From the NCBI RefSeq assembly GCF_031851795.1, contig NZ_CP134698.1, positions 1 through 64,000 of the forward strand: DNA of 64,000 nucleotides, in the 5' to 3' direction. A program made the translations under genes and the position numbers. The notes beneath the pieces are model-generated. The model was not told where the DNA came from, did no database searches, and worked only from the letters and a program-made list of their open reading frames with translations. Below, in pieces: positions 17,522 through 26,341 of this stretch (position 1 is its first letter; every line of letters starts with the position of its first letter). The stretch comes from Pontibacter sp. G13. Lineage in GTDB: Bacteria; Bacteroidota; Bacteroidia; J057.

Positions 17522-19548
17522 ACCGATACTTGCTGGTCATCAGTATCATGTGTTGGCTGGGGAATCCCCTTCTGCAGGCGCAGCGACCTCAAATCCCGCC
17601 TGCGGAAGTTTCCATTTTCCTCGATTCCCTAAGCCAGCACATTCCTCAGTTGGGAGACACGACCCGGCTTTCCCTGCACCATGTACAGGTCTCGGCCTAC
17701 ATCCGGGCCATCGGGCAGGCACATGGAATCAGTGTCTATCTGGCGGACACGCCAGATCAGCTCGTCACTTCCACACTGGTGGGAGAGCCTGTCGCCACGG
17801 TGTTCGCATTTGTCTGCAAGACGTTTGGCTACACGCTGGAAACCACTGGGGGCATCCTGCAATTCATCCCCTACACCCCGCCTGCCCCACCCCCGTCGGT
17901 ACCGCATGTGCGGGCATTGGATATCCGGTATGCCTCGGGGAAGCTGGCCTGTGACCTCCGCAACGACAGTCTCCATGCGGTCATCCGCACGCTCTCCGCC
18001 CTGACCGGGCGCAATATCCTCACCCAGCCGGGGACCCAGGGGCTCCTGACCGCCTACCTCCCCCCTACCCCCTTGGACACGGCTTTGGAGGCGCTTTTCC
18101 TCTCGAATGGGTATGTGCTCCAGCCGCGGGAAAAAGGCTATTACCTCGTGCAGGACCTATTTGTGGAACCGACCACGAATAATCGTCCCAAGCCTCGGGG
18201 GCGACTGGACTTCGAGGTGGCCAGTTTGACAGATGGTCAAATCTCCTATCTGGATATATCGGCCAGCCAATCGGATCTCGACGCATTGCTCAAGGAGATA
18301 TTCCGGAAGACGGGCAATGACTATCTATTCTATGGGGAATTGGCGGGAAAAATCACGCTGGAGACCTCCTTGACCCCATTGGATGAATTGCTGGGGATTC
18401 TGCTTCAGGGAACGTCCTACACCTTCCGCAAGCAGCAGGGAATCTATCTCTTGGGGCCGCAATCCCTCGAAGGCCTCAATACCTGCGAGGTCGTCACCCT
18501 CAAATACCGTCCTACCCATCAAGCCCTCGACCTGATCCCCGGAGCAACCGACCAGATGGAGGGGCGAACGCCTGCAATTAACGGCAGAACCCCCGCTCCC
18601 AGATCGATCCAGACATCCACGGGCTTTCCATCCCATCCTTCTACCCACTCCCTCGGCACCAGTCCGCCTCCCGACATCCGGAAAATCCAGATCCGGGATG
18701 TGGAGCTCGTCGAGTATCCCGAGCTGAATCGGATCATCTTACAGGGCCCGACTCAGCAAGTTTCCGCATTGAAAGCCTTCCTCGCAGAAGTGGACCGACC
18801 CGTACCCATGATCCGCGTGGATATGGTGGTGGTGGAAGTCAATCGGGATAAGCTCATCCAGACCGGCATACAAGCGGGATTGAGTTCCCGGGCCAATGGC
18901 GACACCACCTCGGGCAGCATCCTCCCGGGCATCGATTACCGATGGAACCCCCGCGAACTGAACGCCATATTGGGTTCGGTCCCCGCGCTCCGTCCGCTGG
19001 GATTGCTGGATGAGCGATTCTACCTGAGGCTGCATGCGCAGGAAAGTCGGGGCAACCTCAAGGTCCGGATGCAGCCGGTCCTCTCCATGCTCAACGGCCG
19101 AGAAGCCACCCTGACCATCGGCCAGACCCAATACTTCCTGCTGGAAAGCCAATCCCAGGGGACCGGAACCGTCAACAATTTCCAACAGACTACCCAACGG
19201 TTCGAGCAGATCGAGGCCAATGTCACCTTGACTATGCGGCCCTATGTCGCCGATGACGGGATGGTCACGCTGGAGGTTGCTCCGGACTTCACCACGCCCG
19301 TGGGAGGATTCAGTCCGGATGTCCCCCCCACCATCGCCACACGCCGATTTGTGTCGACCATCCGGGTACAGACAGGGGAAACCGTGGTACTGGGGGGACT
19401 CACCGAGGAGAGTCTCTCGGAAACCCATCAGGGCATCCCCTGGCTGAGCCGGGTTCCGATTCTGAAGTGGCTGACGGGGAATCGGCAAAAGAATCGCCAA
19501 CATTCCTCCCTGCTCATCTACCTCACCCCTACCGTCTACTATCACTGA
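17518..19548 (+). CDS. gspD: Type II secretion/type IV pilus secretin (GspD-like)
   Basis: This is a 676-residue protein. Residues 1-22 form a signal peptide (MNRYLLVISIMCWLGNPLLQ). The N-terminal half has several N-domain/STN-like modules (VQVSAYIRAIGQAHGISVYL, VIRTLSALTGRNILTQ, LDALLKEIFRKTGNDYLFYG), and the C-terminal half is the secretin barrel. Near the end the secretin signature ETVVLGGLTEESLSETHQGI is followed by PWLSRVPILKWL and LLIYLTPTVYY. The start overlaps the preceding stop by four bases. A linker at about 345-400 is rich in Thr, Pro and Ser. It forms the outer-membrane channel of the machine whose inner-membrane parts are encoded next door and at 24888-30988. Confidence 0.9.
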   Translation: MNRYLLVISIMCWLGNPLLQAQRPQIPPAEVSIFLDSLSQHIPQLGDTTRLSLHHVQVSAYIRAIGQAHGISVYLADTPDQLVTSTLVGEPVATVFAFVCKTFGYTLETTGGILQFIPYTPPAPPPSVPHVRALDIRYASGKLACDLRNDSLHAVIRTLSALTGRNILTQPGTQGLLTAYLPPTPLDTALEALFLSNGYVLQPREKGYYLVQDLFVEPTTNNRPKPRGRLDFEVASLTDGQISYLDISASQSDLDALLKEIFRKTGNDYLFYGELAGKITLETSLTPLDELLGILLQGTSYTFRKQQGIYLLGPQSLEGLNTCEVVTLKYRPTHQALDLIPGATDQMEGRTPAINGRTPAPRSIQTSTGFPSHPSTHSLGTSPPPDIRKIQIRDVELVEYPELNRIILQGPTQQVSALKAFLAEVDRPVPMIRVDMVVVEVNRDKLIQTGIQAGLSSRANGDTTSGSILPGIDYRWNPRELNAILGSVPALRPLGLLDERFYLRLHAQESRGNLKVRMQPVLSMLNGREATLTIGQTQYFLLESQSQGTGTVNNFQQTTQRFEQIEANVTLTMRPYVADDGMVTLEVAPDFTTPVGGFSPDVPPTIATRRFVSTIRVQTGETVVLGGLTEESLSETHQGIPWLSRVPILKWLTGNRQKNRQHSSLLIYLTPTVYYH

Positions 19549-19551
19549 ATC

Positions 19552-20754
19552 ATGGGCATCCACATACGCGCCCGACTGGGCTGGCAGGGCATCCAGTGCC
19601 TCATCGGACTACAATCCCATCCCGAATCCTCGGTTTTCCGAACCATGGTGGTGGAACTCAGACACGGCCATCTACACATCCGGGAATTCAACGAATGGGC
19701 GGATTTGGAGGCCTGTAGGAAGTACTTGACCAGATGGCCAGCCGTCCCCATCGTATGGGTGCCAGAGCTGGAACTTCCGCTGGAAGCGGTCATCCATACG
19801 GAGACAGAGCCACTCGCCCAGCTCTTGGGAGCTCCGCCTCAGCAACCTGCTTCCTTTGTGTGGCAAAGGTGGCCCGCAGCAGGAAGCTCCTACGCTACGC
19901 TTGCGAGGCGGGAGGCGCTCTTGCAGGCACAGGAAGCATTGGGACCGGTGGTGAACAGTCGCTTTTTCCGGATATCGCTCTTGAAATGCATCCAAGCCCT
20001 GCTCATTCCCTCGATTCCGGACTATTCACCCCAGAATCCCTACCTGTTGGAGGGGACCTTCGCATGGCGGGATGGGCTATTGGATGCGATTCCTGATTCG
20101 TGCCAACCCGTGACACACGCCGAACTCTCGGAGGCCATCGGCATTCCCACCGAATTCCTGAAGCTCTATGCAGGGCTGGTTCATTCCTTCCAGCAAGCTC
20201 CGGCGGATACATTCGGATGGCCATGTCCGTGGTCGGAACAGGAGATCGAGCAACGCAAGCGGGAGATCCGGATCGGCCTGATCGCAGGCGGGGTCTTCGC
20301 GGGAATCTGGCTATTGGCTTCCTCCATACAGCTGGCAGGAACGTATCGACACGCTGGACAGCTCGCCGAGTTGGCGGCCCATCAATCCGTATTGGACAGC
20401 CTCTCGGAATACGACCGGCATGTGGAATCGGCCGGGCAACTGCTCGGGCAATTGACCGGCAATCAACTCAAGGCTTCAGCTTGCGCATGGCGTATCGACC
20501 AATTGATGCTGGACATTCCGCATGAGATTCACCTGCAGGAATTGACCTATCCACCTGCCCCGGCCCCGAATTCGCCTACATCCGCCGATCTTGTCATGCA
20601 GGGGACCACCTCGCACACGGGCGCATTGGCCACCTATGCACAATCTCTCCGGAAATTGCCTTTCGTACATGCTGCCCAAATCCGGTCCGGCACCTTCGAC
20701 TTTGCCCAACAGACCCATCCATTCACCCTCCAGATCGAATTCGTCGATGAATGA
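19552..20754 (+). CDS. GspL-like (PilM/PilN-type) inner-membrane assembly protein
   Basis: This is a 400-residue protein with a cytoplasmic N-terminal part of about 240 residues, one membrane segment at about 243-262 (IGLIAGGVFAGIWLLASSIQ) and a periplasmic part. That is the layout of GspL, and of PilM fused to PilN. The periplasmic part includes a coiled region and a PilN-like fold (CAWRIDQLMLDIPHEIHLQE). It starts 3 bp after gspD and overlaps the next gene by 8 bp. Sequence conservation is low, so the assignment rests mainly on topology and gene order. Confidence 0.7.
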   Translation: MGIHIRARLGWQGIQCLIGLQSHPESSVFRTMVVELRHGHLHIREFNEWADLEACRKYLTRWPAVPIVWVPELELPLEAVIHTETEPLAQLLGAPPQQPASFVWQRWPAAGSSYATLARREALLQAQEALGPVVNSRFFRISLLKCIQALLIPSIPDYSPQNPYLLEGTFAWRDGLLDAIPDSCQPVTHAELSEAIGIPTEFLKLYAGLVHSFQQAPADTFGWPCPWSEQEIEQRKREIRIGLIAGGVFAGIWLLASSIQLAGTYRHAGQLAELAAHQSVLDSLSEYDRHVESAGQLLGQLTGNQLKASACAWRIDQLMLDIPHEIHLQELTYPPAPAPNSPTSADLVMQGTTSHTGALATYAQSLRKLPFVHAAQIRSGTFDFAQQTHPFTLQIEFVDE

Positions 20755-21286
20755 GCTCCTCACCTATTCCCGCATCAGGATAGTTGCCGCTGTCCTAATC
20801 CTCGTCATCGGATATGGCGCCTTCCAGCATATCTGGCACGTGGCGGCATCCATTCCTCACTGGCAACGGGCAGCCCTACAACTCCAACGTGCGCGCGCGG
20901 CTCCCGAGCTTCTGGCCGAGCAGCAACAATTATTGGCACAACACCAGACACATATCCGACAACTCCAGCGCCATCGGATCTCGCTCGGGGACGCATCCAC
21001 CAGTGGGGCCTACCTAGAGGCACTCGCCAGTCAGTACCACCTGCAGTTGGTGTCTTGGCCGTACGGGACCAGTGACACCCTCTCGGGACATATCCTATAC
21101 AAGGAGCAGTTTACGCTGGCGGGTCCATTCCGGCAGATCCTCGGCATGCTCAACCAGATCGAGCAGCACGACCGGATGGGACATGTGCATGCCATCCATT
21201 TCGAGTTGAAGCGTGTTCGGACCGGGCGGAAGATCCGGGAGGAATTGGTGGTGGAGATTGGATTGCGTCGACTGGGGGGAAACTAG
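20747..21286 (+). CDS. GspM/PilO-like inner-membrane protein
   Basis: This 179-residue protein has one N-terminal membrane helix (IRIVAAVLILVIGYGAFQHI), a short coiled-coil (LLAEQQQLLAQHQTHIRQLQ) and a C-terminal ferredoxin-like domain with FTLAGPFRQILGMLNQIEQH, which is the typical PilO/GspM pattern. The start at 20747 lies inside the end of the upstream gene (ATGA-type overlap). It is the last gene of the plus-strand secretion operon. The partner would be the GspL-like protein. Confidence 0.75.
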   Translation: MNELLTYSRIRIVAAVLILVIGYGAFQHIWHVAASIPHWQRAALQLQRARAAPELLAEQQQLLAQHQTHIRQLQRHRISLGDASTSGAYLEALASQYHLQLVSWPYGTSDTLSGHILYKEQFTLAGPFRQILGMLNQIEQHDRMGHVHAIHFELKRVRTGRKIREELVVEIGLRRLGGN

Positions 21287-21313
21287 AAACGTACATGCCC
21301 ACAGTCATTATTT

Positions 21314-21982
21314 CTATTTGGAACCCCCAGGAACATCTGGCGTTTTTGGGTCGCTTGTTGAAGAATATCCCAAAATTTCCAGGTCTGAATTGGCAAATCT
21401 GATCTTTTCAAGATCATAGTCAGTTGAATAGAAGTAATAAAGTGCATTGAGATTCAATCCTCGTTTTTCATTGATGAGGTCCAGCAGTTCCCATGAATAA
21501 TTGATTGCATTATTAGAGATAAGATATACCGCTTTCTTTACCCATCCTGACTCGGTTTGCAGATAAAGGGAAAGGTCTACGCCGAGGTCAATCACAGAGT
21601 ATATTGCGACATGGGATATTTCTGTTCGAGAAAGGCTTTTGGCTTCCTCCCGGTCATGTTTGGCGGTAAAAGCCACGATTTGGAATGTTGTGGCGCTTGC
21701 GACTCCGGGTTTCAAATCCAGCAGATCCATTACCCTGTCAAAATCTACCGTTCCCAGATCAACCCCCGAAAACACTCGACCATCGGGGTTTCGATCTGAA
21801 AAATAAGACTTCATGGAAATCTTAAGGGAGTCCTTGGCATGCTCCATGAGCAACGGCTCCAAGCTATAATTCACTTTGCAATATCCATCAGTGGGAATCT
21901 CGGATGAATCCTTACAGGAATTGATCCACAGACATATCATTGCAATAAATAAACCATAGCATAAATTTTTTTTGATATTCAT
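21314..21982 (-). CDS. AT-rich lipoprotein gene, function unknown
   Basis: The 222-residue product begins MNIKKNLCYGLFIAMICLWI and reaches the lipobox INSCKD, so it should be a lipoprotein. The ATG at 21982 was chosen for this; an open frame up to 22063 adds non-signal sequence. The coding sequence is clearly more AT-rich than the flanking secretion genes, which suggests recent acquisition. It converges on the GspM-like gene with only a 27-bp gap. No family was recognised. Confidence 0.7.
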   Translation of the reverse strand: MNIKKNLCYGLFIAMICLWINSCKDSSEIPTDGYCKVNYSLEPLLMEHAKDSLKISMKSYFSDRNPDGRVFSGVDLGTVDFDRVMDLLDLKPGVASATTFQIVAFTAKHDREEAKSLSRTEISHVAIYSVIDLGVDLSLYLQTESGWVKKAVYLISNNAINYSWELLDLINEKRGLNLNALYYFYSTDYDLEKIRFANSDLEILGYSSTSDPKTPDVPGGSK

Positions 21983-22436
21983 TATTTCATCTTTTAGGTT
22001 AAAATCTAGTGTTTTTTTCATAAAAAGTACAAAGTCAGCGAGTAGAAATATTTCCTCTTCCAAGCGGGGTACTGAATCATACTTTCACATACTGAAGCAC
22101 TCCGAGCATGTTTAGCCATATCATCTTTCTCAAAAAGAAGTTTATTCCTCGCGTCAATCGCAATATTGATTTTGGGTCAAAAAAATCATGACATAGCATA
22201 AATTTGTCACAAATTACTTTTCAGAGCTAAGGTTTTAAAGATTTGCAAATTTCAATTATTAGATGAATCAGGAAGAACCCCATCTGGAAATATCAGTAGG
22301 GATATGGCCTAAGTGTATACAACGATTAGCAATATATACTACTGCTCGATATATGTCGCAATACGCCATTATTACAATGAATAAAGCAAATATATCTTAG
22401 GGACCGGCACAGTAATCGGCCGCGTGAAGCCTTTAA

Positions 22437-22658
22437 AATTTTCCTTACAATCTAGCCACACTCTTATTCATAAGTGGCTGTAAGCCTGATTTTGACTTAC
22501 CTAGTAGTGAATCTACGAATGAAACGATAGCAGGAACCATGGCACCATCTGCTATTCTATTTTCTGATAATCAGTCATGTATGGATCAGCAACGACAAGA
22601 AAAATTTTCATACGGATTGGGGAATGGATCCATTTACAGAATTTTCGCTCAATACTAA
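22437..22658 (+). pseudogene. Lipoprotein gene remnant without a start codon
   Basis: The frame reads LATLLFISGCKPDFDLPSSE and continues to NGSIYRIFAQY before TAA. LFISGC is a textbook lipobox, followed by an acidic/Ser spacer, but no start codon precedes it in frame (TAA at 22434-22436). A GTG-initiated stretch VKPLK in another frame just upstream could be the true N-terminus after a one-base change. The rest of the 22064-22718 stretch is AT-rich with no other recognisable gene. Confidence 0.4.
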
Positions 22659-22718
22659 TTTCCAACAAATCAGGGAGCTTGTATTTGAAAAGATAGAAAC
22701 TCCCAAACTTCAATACTG

Positions 22719-23918
22719 ATGAGAGCATTTCTTTTTGCATCCCTTCCTCTTTTGCTGGCGTGTTCCTCCTGCCAGTCAGAACCAGAGTCACAACCCCGTC
22801 CGCTTCCAGAACTGGTATGGACTCGACCATTTCTCGAAAATCGACATTTGGTATCTACCCGAACACCCGTACTTTCCAGCAAAGGGGTGATATACAGTCC
22901 TCGTGAGGTATCGGAACGTACCAATCGACTCAGGTCCTATGGCAAGCAGACAGGGGATCTACGCTGGGAATTTACCGATTTTCATCCAGCCGCGACATAC
23001 TCATTAATCGACCGGACCACCCTACATCAAACAGGAGAGATCCTTGCCCTGACCATCGGTCCTGTGCGAATGGGGCTCAATATCGAAACAGGACAAAAAG
23101 TCTGGGAGGCATCGGAATTCGATAATAGTAATCCCTTAAATCAAACATTTGGGAATCATTTCATCCAAACACATACCACTACCTACCCCCAGCGAAACCC
23201 CGACTACCATTTGGGTCTATACGATGGGAACACCGGGGAAGGAGATATTATCTACCATTCCTATGGAGACTCAATTTGGAGGAATGGAATCGACTTCCCC
23301 TTGCTTGACGTTCATGCTTCGGGCGATACCATTCTATATGTAGCAGGATACTCATACCGACCGGACTCAATTCTAGCATTTCCATCTTTAAAGGCCATTA
23401 ACCTTACTCAAGACACCTTGATGTTTGCTCACACCAGTCAATCACTTCCAGGACTTGACCAAGGAGCACTTTACTTGGTCAACGGCAAGTTGATTCTCGC
23501 TGGGAGCCAACTGAGGGCATTTGACCCTGAAACCGGAGCCCAACTCTGGTTTCGAGATGAATCAACCTCGGGCAGATTCTGCCACGTTGTAGGAAACCAC
23601 CTGCTCACCTACACCGGGTATCAGGGAGAAACCCTCTCTCGCATCGATCTAGAAACAGGCAATGTCATCTGGCGTACCGAGGCACAAGGAGAATTATTCG
23701 AGTCCAGAATCGAAATCTATGAAGGGACAGTGTATCTCACTGGATGGCAAAAGCTCTACGCATTCGATCTCCTGGACGGGTCCAAACACTGGGAGATCTC
23801 TTCTCCACACCAACGCACAGATTCTGATGCTTACTTTGCCGATGTTCTCGCCATCGACCAAGAAACCGGAAGGATCTACCTCTCCGACTACCGATATGCC
23901 CTATGTTTTCAATTGTAG
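22719..23918 (+). CDS. PQQ-like beta-propeller lipoprotein
   Basis: This is a 399-residue protein. The signal peptide ends in LLLACSSC, a lipobox. Repeated propeller motifs of the PQQ type follow: LRSYGKQTGDLRWEFTDF, GLNIETGQKVWEASEF, LRAFDPETGAQLWFRDE, RIDLETGNVIWRTEAQG, LYAFDLLDGSKHWEISSP and AIDQETGRIYLSDY. There is no evidence of PQQ binding or catalysis; such proteins often serve as assembly scaffolds or binding proteins (BamB-like fold). It lies within the AT-rich island between the two secretion operons and just before the resolvase res site. Confidence 0.8.
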   Translation: MRAFLFASLPLLLACSSCQSEPESQPRPLPELVWTRPFLENRHLVSTRTPVLSSKGVIYSPREVSERTNRLRSYGKQTGDLRWEFTDFHPAATYSLIDRTTLHQTGEILALTIGPVRMGLNIETGQKVWEASEFDNSNPLNQTFGNHFIQTHTTTYPQRNPDYHLGLYDGNTGEGDIIYHSYGDSIWRNGIDFPLLDVHASGDTILYVAGYSYRPDSILAFPSLKAINLTQDTLMFAHTSQSLPGLDQGALYLVNGKLILAGSQLRAFDPETGAQLWFRDESTSGRFCHVVGNHLLTYTGYQGETLSRIDLETGNVIWRTEAQGELFESRIEIYEGTVYLTGWQKLYAFDLLDGSKHWEISSPHQRTDSDAYFADVLAIDQETGRIYLSDYRYALCFQL

Positions 23919-23936
23919 GTATCAATCCTACCACCT

Positions 23937-23962
23937 TTCTCAAAAACGGATGTTTTTGAGAA
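23937..23962. other. Putative res subsite (perfect palindrome)
   Basis: TTCTCAAAAAC-ggat-GTTTTTGAGAA is a 26-bp palindrome built from the TTCTCAAAA motif that recurs just upstream of the serine resolvase gene. A terminator role is possible too (19 bp after the propeller gene), but the shared motif favours a recombinase site. Confidence 0.5.
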
Positions 23963-24006
23963 GGATTCCTATTTGGGAAAATCGGGGCATTTTTAGGGGG
24001 GAAATA

Positions 24007-24069
24007 TTCTCAAAACTGTCTCTTGAAACTATCATTCTCAAAACTTATCTTTACCATGAGTTTTGAGAA
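24007..24069. other. Putative res subsites upstream of the resolvase
   Basis: The element TTCTCAAAACT occurs at 24007-24017 and 24035-24045, and inverted (AGTTTTGAGAA) at 24059-24069. The spacing of about 28 bp, and the position immediately before the resolvase start at 24081, match the architecture of resolution sites recognised by Tn3-type resolvases. The same motif forms the palindrome at 23937. Confidence 0.6.
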
Positions 24070-24080
24070 ACAGGAACACC

Positions 24081-24653
24081 ATGCTTGTAGGATATGCCCG
24101 GGTATCGACCAAGGACCAAGACCCAGCCCTCCAACTGGATGCGCTTCGGGAGGCGGGATGCGGTCGGATTTTCGAGGAGCAGGCTTCCGGGGCACAACGC
24201 GATCGTCCCCAACTTCGGGCGGCCCTGGACTATCTGAGGCCGGGGGACACCCTTGTGGTCTGGAAACTGGATCGGCTGGCCCGTTCCCTCAAGCAGTTGA
24301 TCGAGACCGTGGAAATGCTGGGCGAGCGGGAGATTGGGTTCCGATCCCTCACCGAGACCATCGACACGCAATCCCCGGGAGGCAAGCTCATCTTCCATCT
24401 ATTTGCGAGTTTGGCGGAGTTTGAGCGGGAGATGACGCGTGAACGTACCCGTGCGGGTCTGGAGGCAGCCCGTCGCCGAGGCAAGTTTGGAGGTAGACCC
24501 CCGGCATTGGGAGCCAAGGAAATCGAGATGGCCAAGACCCTGCTCCAGAATCCGGACCTGAGCATTTCGGATATTGCCGAGCAGCTCGGGGTATCGCAAG
24601 CCACCCTGTACCGCTACCTGCCGGGTGGGAGAAGCAACCTTGACGAATCCTGA
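24081..24653 (+). CDS. Serine recombinase (resolvase/invertase family)
   Basis: This is a 190-residue protein. The catalytic domain begins MLVGYARVSTKDQDPALQLD with the nucleophile Ser in YARVST, continues with LVVWKLDRLARSLKQLIET and SLAEFEREMTRERTRAGLEA, and ends in a C-terminal helix-turn-helix (DLSISDIAEQLGVSQATLYR). The length is that of Tn3-type resolvases. The start codon at 24081 follows the putative res site directly, an arrangement that lets the protein repress itself. No transposase is visible in the window, so it may be a solo resolvase or a relic of a larger element. It is far more GC-rich than the lipoprotein genes to its left. Confidence 0.92.
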   Translation: MLVGYARVSTKDQDPALQLDALREAGCGRIFEEQASGAQRDRPQLRAALDYLRPGDTLVVWKLDRLARSLKQLIETVEMLGEREIGFRSLTETIDTQSPGGKLIFHLFASLAEFEREMTRERTRAGLEAARRRGKFGGRPPALGAKEIEMAKTLLQNPDLSISDIAEQLGVSQATLYRYLPGGRSNLDES

Positions 24654-24655
24654 CC

Positions 24656-25045
24656 ATGCATACCTATCTCGAACATATCCAACCCGGCCGGAACATGGCC
24701 CGATTCTATTCCGTGCAAGTGCTGCCCACCCTGTTCGGGACCTGGCATGTCATCCGGACTTGGGGACGGATCGGTTCCAAACGGGGGCAATCGATTCGGC
24801 GGGAATTTGCGGACATGGCAACTGCCATCCGTGAGCATGACAAATGGATCCAATCCAAGCGGAAGCGGGGCTATCAAGCCAAGGGGGTCAGCCCATCAGC
24901 ATCGTCGAGAGCTCTTCCAGCGACGTTTCCCCCTGTATCACCAGCTTTGCGAGATTTTCCTCGAATGTCGGGATTTCAAATTGACTCAGGTAGCCCTCGG
25001 GCTGCACACCCCGGTCCCGGATCCGGCTCGCCAATTCGGCATTGA
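24656..25045 (+). CDS. WGR-domain protein with runaway C-terminus
   Basis: The start lies 2 bp after the resolvase stop. Residues about 1-75 form a WGR domain: GRNMARFYSVQVLPTLFGTW, then VIRTWGRIGSKRGQSIRREF, then a lysine/arginine-rich helix ending KRKRGYQ. Small WGR proteins normally stop about here. This frame instead continues about 50 residues antisense to the end of gspE, giving low-complexity nonsense (Ser/Pro/Ala), and stops at 25045. The native stop was probably lost at an insertion or deletion junction near 24880. WGR domains bind nucleic acids or partner proteins; the role here is unknown. Confidence 0.75.
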   Translation: MHTYLEHIQPGRNMARFYSVQVLPTLFGTWHVIRTWGRIGSKRGQSIRREFADMATAIREHDKWIQSKRKRGYQAKGVSPSASSRALPATFPPVSPALRDFPRMSGFQIDSGSPRAAHPGPGSGSPIRH

Positions 25046-26312
25046 CCGGCATCAGTTCGAAGACCGCCTTTCGTCCGGAGTAGCCTGTAAAATGGCATTT
25101 CGGACATCCCACTGCCGTGTAGTGCTGCACAATCCCATACATATCCTGCAATCCGGGAACCCGCACATCGTGACTGGCTTCTCGGCAGTGCCTGCACAAT
25201 AGGCGAATGAGCCGTTGGGAAATCACCAGACGTAGCGCGGCAGAAACCTGATAGGGTTCCACCCCCATTTCGCAGAGTCGGGAGACCGATTCCCAGGTGC
25301 TGTTGGTGTGCAGGGTCGAAAAGACCATGTGCCCCGTCATCGCCGCGCGGAAAGCCACCTTGGCGGTTTCCGGATCTCGGATTTCGCCCAACATGATGAT
25401 ATCCGGGTCTTGCCGCAGGAAATGCTTGAGGCCAGTCGCGAAGTCGAAGCCGATTTCCGAATGTACTTGGGTCTGATTGATTCCGGGGAAATTGTACTCG
25501 ATGGGGTCCTCGAGCGTCAGGATATTCTTGGAGGATACATTGAGGTCCTTGAGGGTCGCATACAAGGTCGTGGTCTTGCCGCTGCCAGTAGGCCCGGTAA
25601 TGAGGATGATGCCATTGGGGTTGCGGATAGTCTTCCGGTACATTTGGAGTTCGATCTTTTCCATTCCGATCCGATCGAGCTCCAGCAATTCATCCGACCG
25701 TACGAGCAGTCGAAGGACCACCTTCTCGCCAAACTTGGCGGGCATCGTGGAGACCCGGGAATCCACCTCTACCCCGTCCACCTCGAATGGAATCCTGCCA
25801 TCTTGGGGCAGGCGTTTTTCGGCAATATCCAATTCGGCGAGGATCTTGATCCGGCTGACAATGGCATTGTATTGTTCGAGCGCCAATTCATATTTCTCGA
25901 TCAATTGGCCCTGCCACCGGAAACGCACCCGGGCCTTTGTTGCATAGCGCTCAATATGGATATCGCTGGCCCCAATCTTGACCGCCTCCGATACGGCCTG
26001 TTGCACAATATGCGCCACATCCGAATCCGCGACCTGGCTGACTGGTTCGACCTTGGGCATGGGAACTTCCAGCTCTTCCCAGATGTAGTGGCGCGCTAGG
26101 AGTTCGTCCATTTCTTCCGGAGAAACGAGATCAAATTCCAGACTATCTCCAAACAGCATACTCAGCTGGGAAGCATGAGGATGCGGGAGTTCCTGAACGA
26201 TCATTCGGAGTTCTGTATCGCTTTCCCGGCTACAGGGAATGGCCCGATACGTGTATGCCTGCTGGGGAGTCAGCAACGAAAGCCACTTGATGTCAATGTC
26301 GGCTACCATCAT
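24888..26312 (-). CDS. gspE: Type II secretion/type IV pilus assembly ATPase GspE
   Basis: This is a 474-residue protein, typical GspE/PilB. The N-terminal region (about 1-105) is short. The ATPase part has the Walker A GPTGSGKTTTL, Asp box, Walker B with PDIIMLGEIRDPETA, His box GHMVFSTLHTNS, and the zinc-binding C-M domain CRHC...CPKC near residues 395-430. ATP hydrolysis drives pseudopilus growth from the cytoplasmic face. The ATG at 26312 is chosen over a TTG at 26345 that would overlap the previous stop. It is the last gene of the minus-strand secretion operon; the end of the WGR frame overlaps it on the other strand. Confidence 0.95.
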   Translation of the reverse strand: MMVADIDIKWLSLLTPQQAYTYRAIPCSRESDTELRMIVQELPHPHASQLSMLFGDSLEFDLVSPEEMDELLARHYIWEELEVPMPKVEPVSQVADSDVAHIVQQAVSEAVKIGASDIHIERYATKARVRFRWQGQLIEKYELALEQYNAIVSRIKILAELDIAEKRLPQDGRIPFEVDGVEVDSRVSTMPAKFGEKVVLRLLVRSDELLELDRIGMEKIELQMYRKTIRNPNGIILITGPTGSGKTTTLYATLKDLNVSSKNILTLEDPIEYNFPGINQTQVHSEIGFDFATGLKHFLRQDPDIIMLGEIRDPETAKVAFRAAMTGHMVFSTLHTNSTWESVSRLCEMGVEPYQVSAALRLVISQRLIRLLCRHCREASHDVRVPGLQDMYGIVQHYTAVGCPKCHFTGYSGRKAVFELMPVNAELASRIRDRGVQPEGYLSQFEIPTFEENLAKLVIQGETSLEELSTMLMG

Positions 26313-26341
26313 GTCAAGGGTATTGCAAGGTGAATGGTCAG

